A DNA stretch of 64,000 nt from JAABVY01 sp964496505 (lineage in GTDB: Bacteria; Zixibacteria; MSB-5A5; JAABVY01). Positions 62,758 through 64,000 of this stretch are shown piece after piece. The translations under genes and the position numbers were made by a program. The notes below the pieces were generated by a model, which worked only from the letters and a program-made list of their open reading frames with translations, did no database searches and was not told where the DNA came from. The stretch lies in NCBI GenBank assembly GCA_964496505.1, contig CAZBZV010000011.1:8852-72851 (forward strand), in the 5' to 3' direction. The first letter of the stretch is position 1, and each line of letters begins with the position of its first letter.

Positions 62758-62848
62758 TCACATTTAAATGGATAATCAGCTTTTTTAATCGTATAAAAAT
62801 TGGAAAAGAATAATTTGAACTTGCTAAATAATATTATAAATTCCGTAT

Positions 62849-63007
62849 ATGTCACGATTCACGATTTTTAAAGAGCTCTGGGGATTTTTGAAGGCGCGCA
62901 AGAAATGGTGGCTGGCGCCGGTGATAACATTCCTGATACTTCTGGGAGCGCTTCTGGTGCTCGCACAGGGCTCCGCCCTGGCACCCTTTATCTACACACT
63001 GTTTTAA
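62849..63007 (+). CDS. DUF5989-like small membrane protein (52 aa)
   Basis: A 52-codon gene with one transmembrane helix. It reads MSRFTIFKELWGFLKARKKW, then WLAPVITFLILLGALLVLAQ, then GSALAPFIYTLF. The 'ELWxFLxxRKKWWLxP' start, hydrophobic helix and APFIYTLF end are the pattern of DUF5989, a family found with SxtJ and NodU genes. It starts 91 bases after the SxtJ gene on the same strand. No good ribosome-binding site is seen, but the strict match to the family pattern makes it convincing. Function unknown; likely part of a carbamoyltransferase-associated membrane complex. Confidence 0.8.
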   Translation: MSRFTIFKELWGFLKARKKWWLAPVITFLILLGALLVLAQGSALAPFIYTLF

Positions 63008-63110
63008 TAATCCATTTTTATTTTGTCCTTCTGAGAGAGCGAAGCGATTGTAAATCCGGCTATTGACGGACCAAAGAATTTCTATATATAAATAAGTTAT
63101 TGGTGGGTGC

Positions 63111-63150
63111 CCCATCCCCGTTGGGCCGATTTCGGCCCATAAGGGGTGGG
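63111..63150. repeat. GC-rich palindromic element
   Basis: CCCATCCCC (63111-63119) pairs, with one bulge, with GGGGTGGG (63143-63150), and encloses GGGCCG / CGGCCC (63123-63128 / 63133-63138) around ATTT. It lies in the gap after the DUF5989-like gene. Confidence 0.55.
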
Positions 63151-63181
63151 ATATTCGATTATTAATAAAAACAACTGATAA

Positions 63182-63219
63182 TTCAGGATCCCACCGCTTA
63201 CGCAGCGGGGCATCCTGAA
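63182..63219. repeat. Palindromic element similar to the one at 59572
   Basis: TTCAGGAT (63182-63189) pairs with ATCCTGAA (63212-63219), with an inner CCGCT / AGCGG stem (63194-63198 / 63204-63208). Its right arm and flank resemble those of the element at 59572-59616. Confidence 0.5.
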
Positions 63220-63242
63220 ATGTTGCTAATGATCAATTTCAA

Positions 63243-64000
63243 TTATCTCGATTTCTGCTCGGAGGGCAGTTCCACTCGTTCGGCCAGCTTTTCCAGCATA
63301 TTCTTTGTCATCGACTCCAGATCATAAACCGGATCCCATCCCCATTCCTCGCGTGCACATGAATCGTCGAGTGAATTCGGCCAGGAATCGGCAATTGCCT
63401 GCCGTGCCGGATCGACCTTGTAATCGATTTTAAATTCAGGGATGTGTTTTTTGATCTCCGCTGCGATTTGAGCCGGAGTAAAGTTCATGGAAGTAACATT
63501 GAATGCGTTGCGGTGAATCAGCTTATTCGGATCGGCCTCCATCAGATTAATCATCGCCTTAATAGCATCCGGCATATACATCATATCCAGATAAGTGTCT
63601 TCCTTGAGATAGCAGGAGTACTTCTTATGCTTCAAAGCTTCGATATAGATTTCCACGGCATAATCGGTAGTGCCTCCGCCCGGCTCGGTTTCGTACGAAA
63701 TCAGCCCCGGAAAGCGAACACCGCGTGTATCCAGCCCGAAACGTTTATGGTAGTAATCGCAGAGGAGTTCGCCGGTGACCTTGGTAACTCCGTACATAGT
63801 ATCCGGACGCTGGATCGTATCCTGGGGTGTCTTATCCTTGGGCGTATCCTTGCCAAATGCGCCGATCGAGCTGGGCACGAACAGTGCACAATGATACTGA
63901 CGTGCGGCCTCGAGCATATTATAAAGGCCGTTGATATTAACTTGCCAGGCCTGGTTGGGCTTGGTCTCCCCGACCGCCGAAAGTATCGCCGCCAGATGAT
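63243..64000 (-). CDS. NAD-dependent L-threonine 3-dehydrogenase of the epimerase type (5' part outside window)
   Basis: The C-terminal 252 codons of an extended short-chain dehydrogenase; the N-terminal Rossmann glycine motif is beyond position 64000. Visible: INGLYNMLEAARQY, FVPSSIGAFGK, the catalytic YGVTK (Y-x-x-x-K), GVRFPGLISYETEPGGGTTD, YAVEIYIEALKHKKYSCYLK and MMYMPDAIKAMINLM. The GGGTTDYAVE and MMYMPDAIKA strings are characteristic of epimerase-like threonine dehydrogenases, which oxidise L-threonine to 2-amino-3-oxobutyrate. No kbl (ligase) gene is visible after it in the direction of transcription; it could lie upstream, outside the window. Confidence 0.85.
   Translation of the reverse strand, partial: HLAAILSAVGETKPNQAWQVNINGLYNMLEAARQYHCALFVPSSIGAFGKDTPKDKTPQDTIQRPDTMYGVTKVTGELLCDYYHKRFGLDTRGVRFPGLISYETEPGGGTTDYAVEIYIEALKHKKYSCYLKEDTYLDMMYMPDAIKAMINLMEADPNKLIHRNAFNVTSMNFTPAQIAAEIKKHIPEFKIDYKVDPARQAIADSWPNSLDDSCAREEWGWDPVYDLESMTKNMLEKLAERVELPSEQKSR

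Overview
The window looks like a chromosomal contig of an anaerobic, Gram-negative (diderm) member of the FCB superphylum, most like candidate division Zixibacteria or a relative. This is an inference from gene content. Secreted proteins end in the 'QNYPNPFNP ... SGxYFYRL ... RKMxLLK' tail (FlgD-like / type IX-type sorting). Several carry dockerin-like repeats. There are lipoproteins, an RND pump and a barrel-like outer-membrane protein, plus heterodisulfide-reductase-type electron-transfer genes and radical-SAM and Fe-S enzymes. I found no rRNA, tRNA, CRISPR array, phage or insertion sequence.

Layout. 1-4716 (minus): a cluster for Fe-S, sulfur and electron transfer. It holds a small Cys-rich protein, an Mrp ATPase, TusA, an MvhD-like subunit, an HdrA protein with an inserted GltD/NfnB-like module, and the start of a second HdrA-like gene. 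5264-7578 (plus): a DUF2173 / TrmO / PF11449 exporter / cupin operon behind a sigma-54-like promoter. 7579-8836: non-coding, with one PAS-domain relic. 8837-12911 (minus): a hybrid histidine kinase and a K+ channel/RCK protein. 13529-17877 (minus): arginine biosynthesis, argB-argD-argC-argJ. 18136-23498 (plus): an outer-membrane-like protein, then an RND adaptor and pump. 23687-29499: two methyltransferases, a covalent-flavin oxidoreductase, a secreted sorting-tail protein and a GNAT protein. 29591-34980: a dockerin protein broken by an in-frame TGA faces a 1500-residue secreted protein with HAF repeats, a CSLREA/beta-helix region and a CLCA-like zinc-protease motif. 35202-45803: metallophosphoesterase, alpha/beta hydrolase-TPR, Tat-exported aldo/keto reductase, two lipoproteins, a PPi-type phosphofructokinase, a serine hydrolase and a KamA-family radical SAM protein. 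46053-51590 (minus): a giant secreted HYR-repeat protein with a cohesin-like domain. 52085-57258 (plus): a sigma-54 activator, then a sigma-54-type promoter driving a lipoprotein, a TPR protein and a TPR/HD-GYP protein. 57405-59255: a papain-like protease with a dockerin. 59306-64000: palindromic repeats, UbiE/MenG, a NodU-SxtJ-DUF5989 cluster and a partial threonine dehydrogenase.

How the parts fit. The left end is energy and sulfur metabolism. The middle is housekeeping plus envelope export. The right half is rich in cell-surface proteins: a cohesin-like scaffold candidate, dockerin-bearing proteins and sorting-tail proteins. The most notable unit is the self-contained sigma-54 module at 52085-57258, where the activator, its likely promoter and a TPR/HD-GYP (cyclic-di-GMP phosphodiesterase-type) output sit together. 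A second sigma-54-like promoter lies at 5264-5279.
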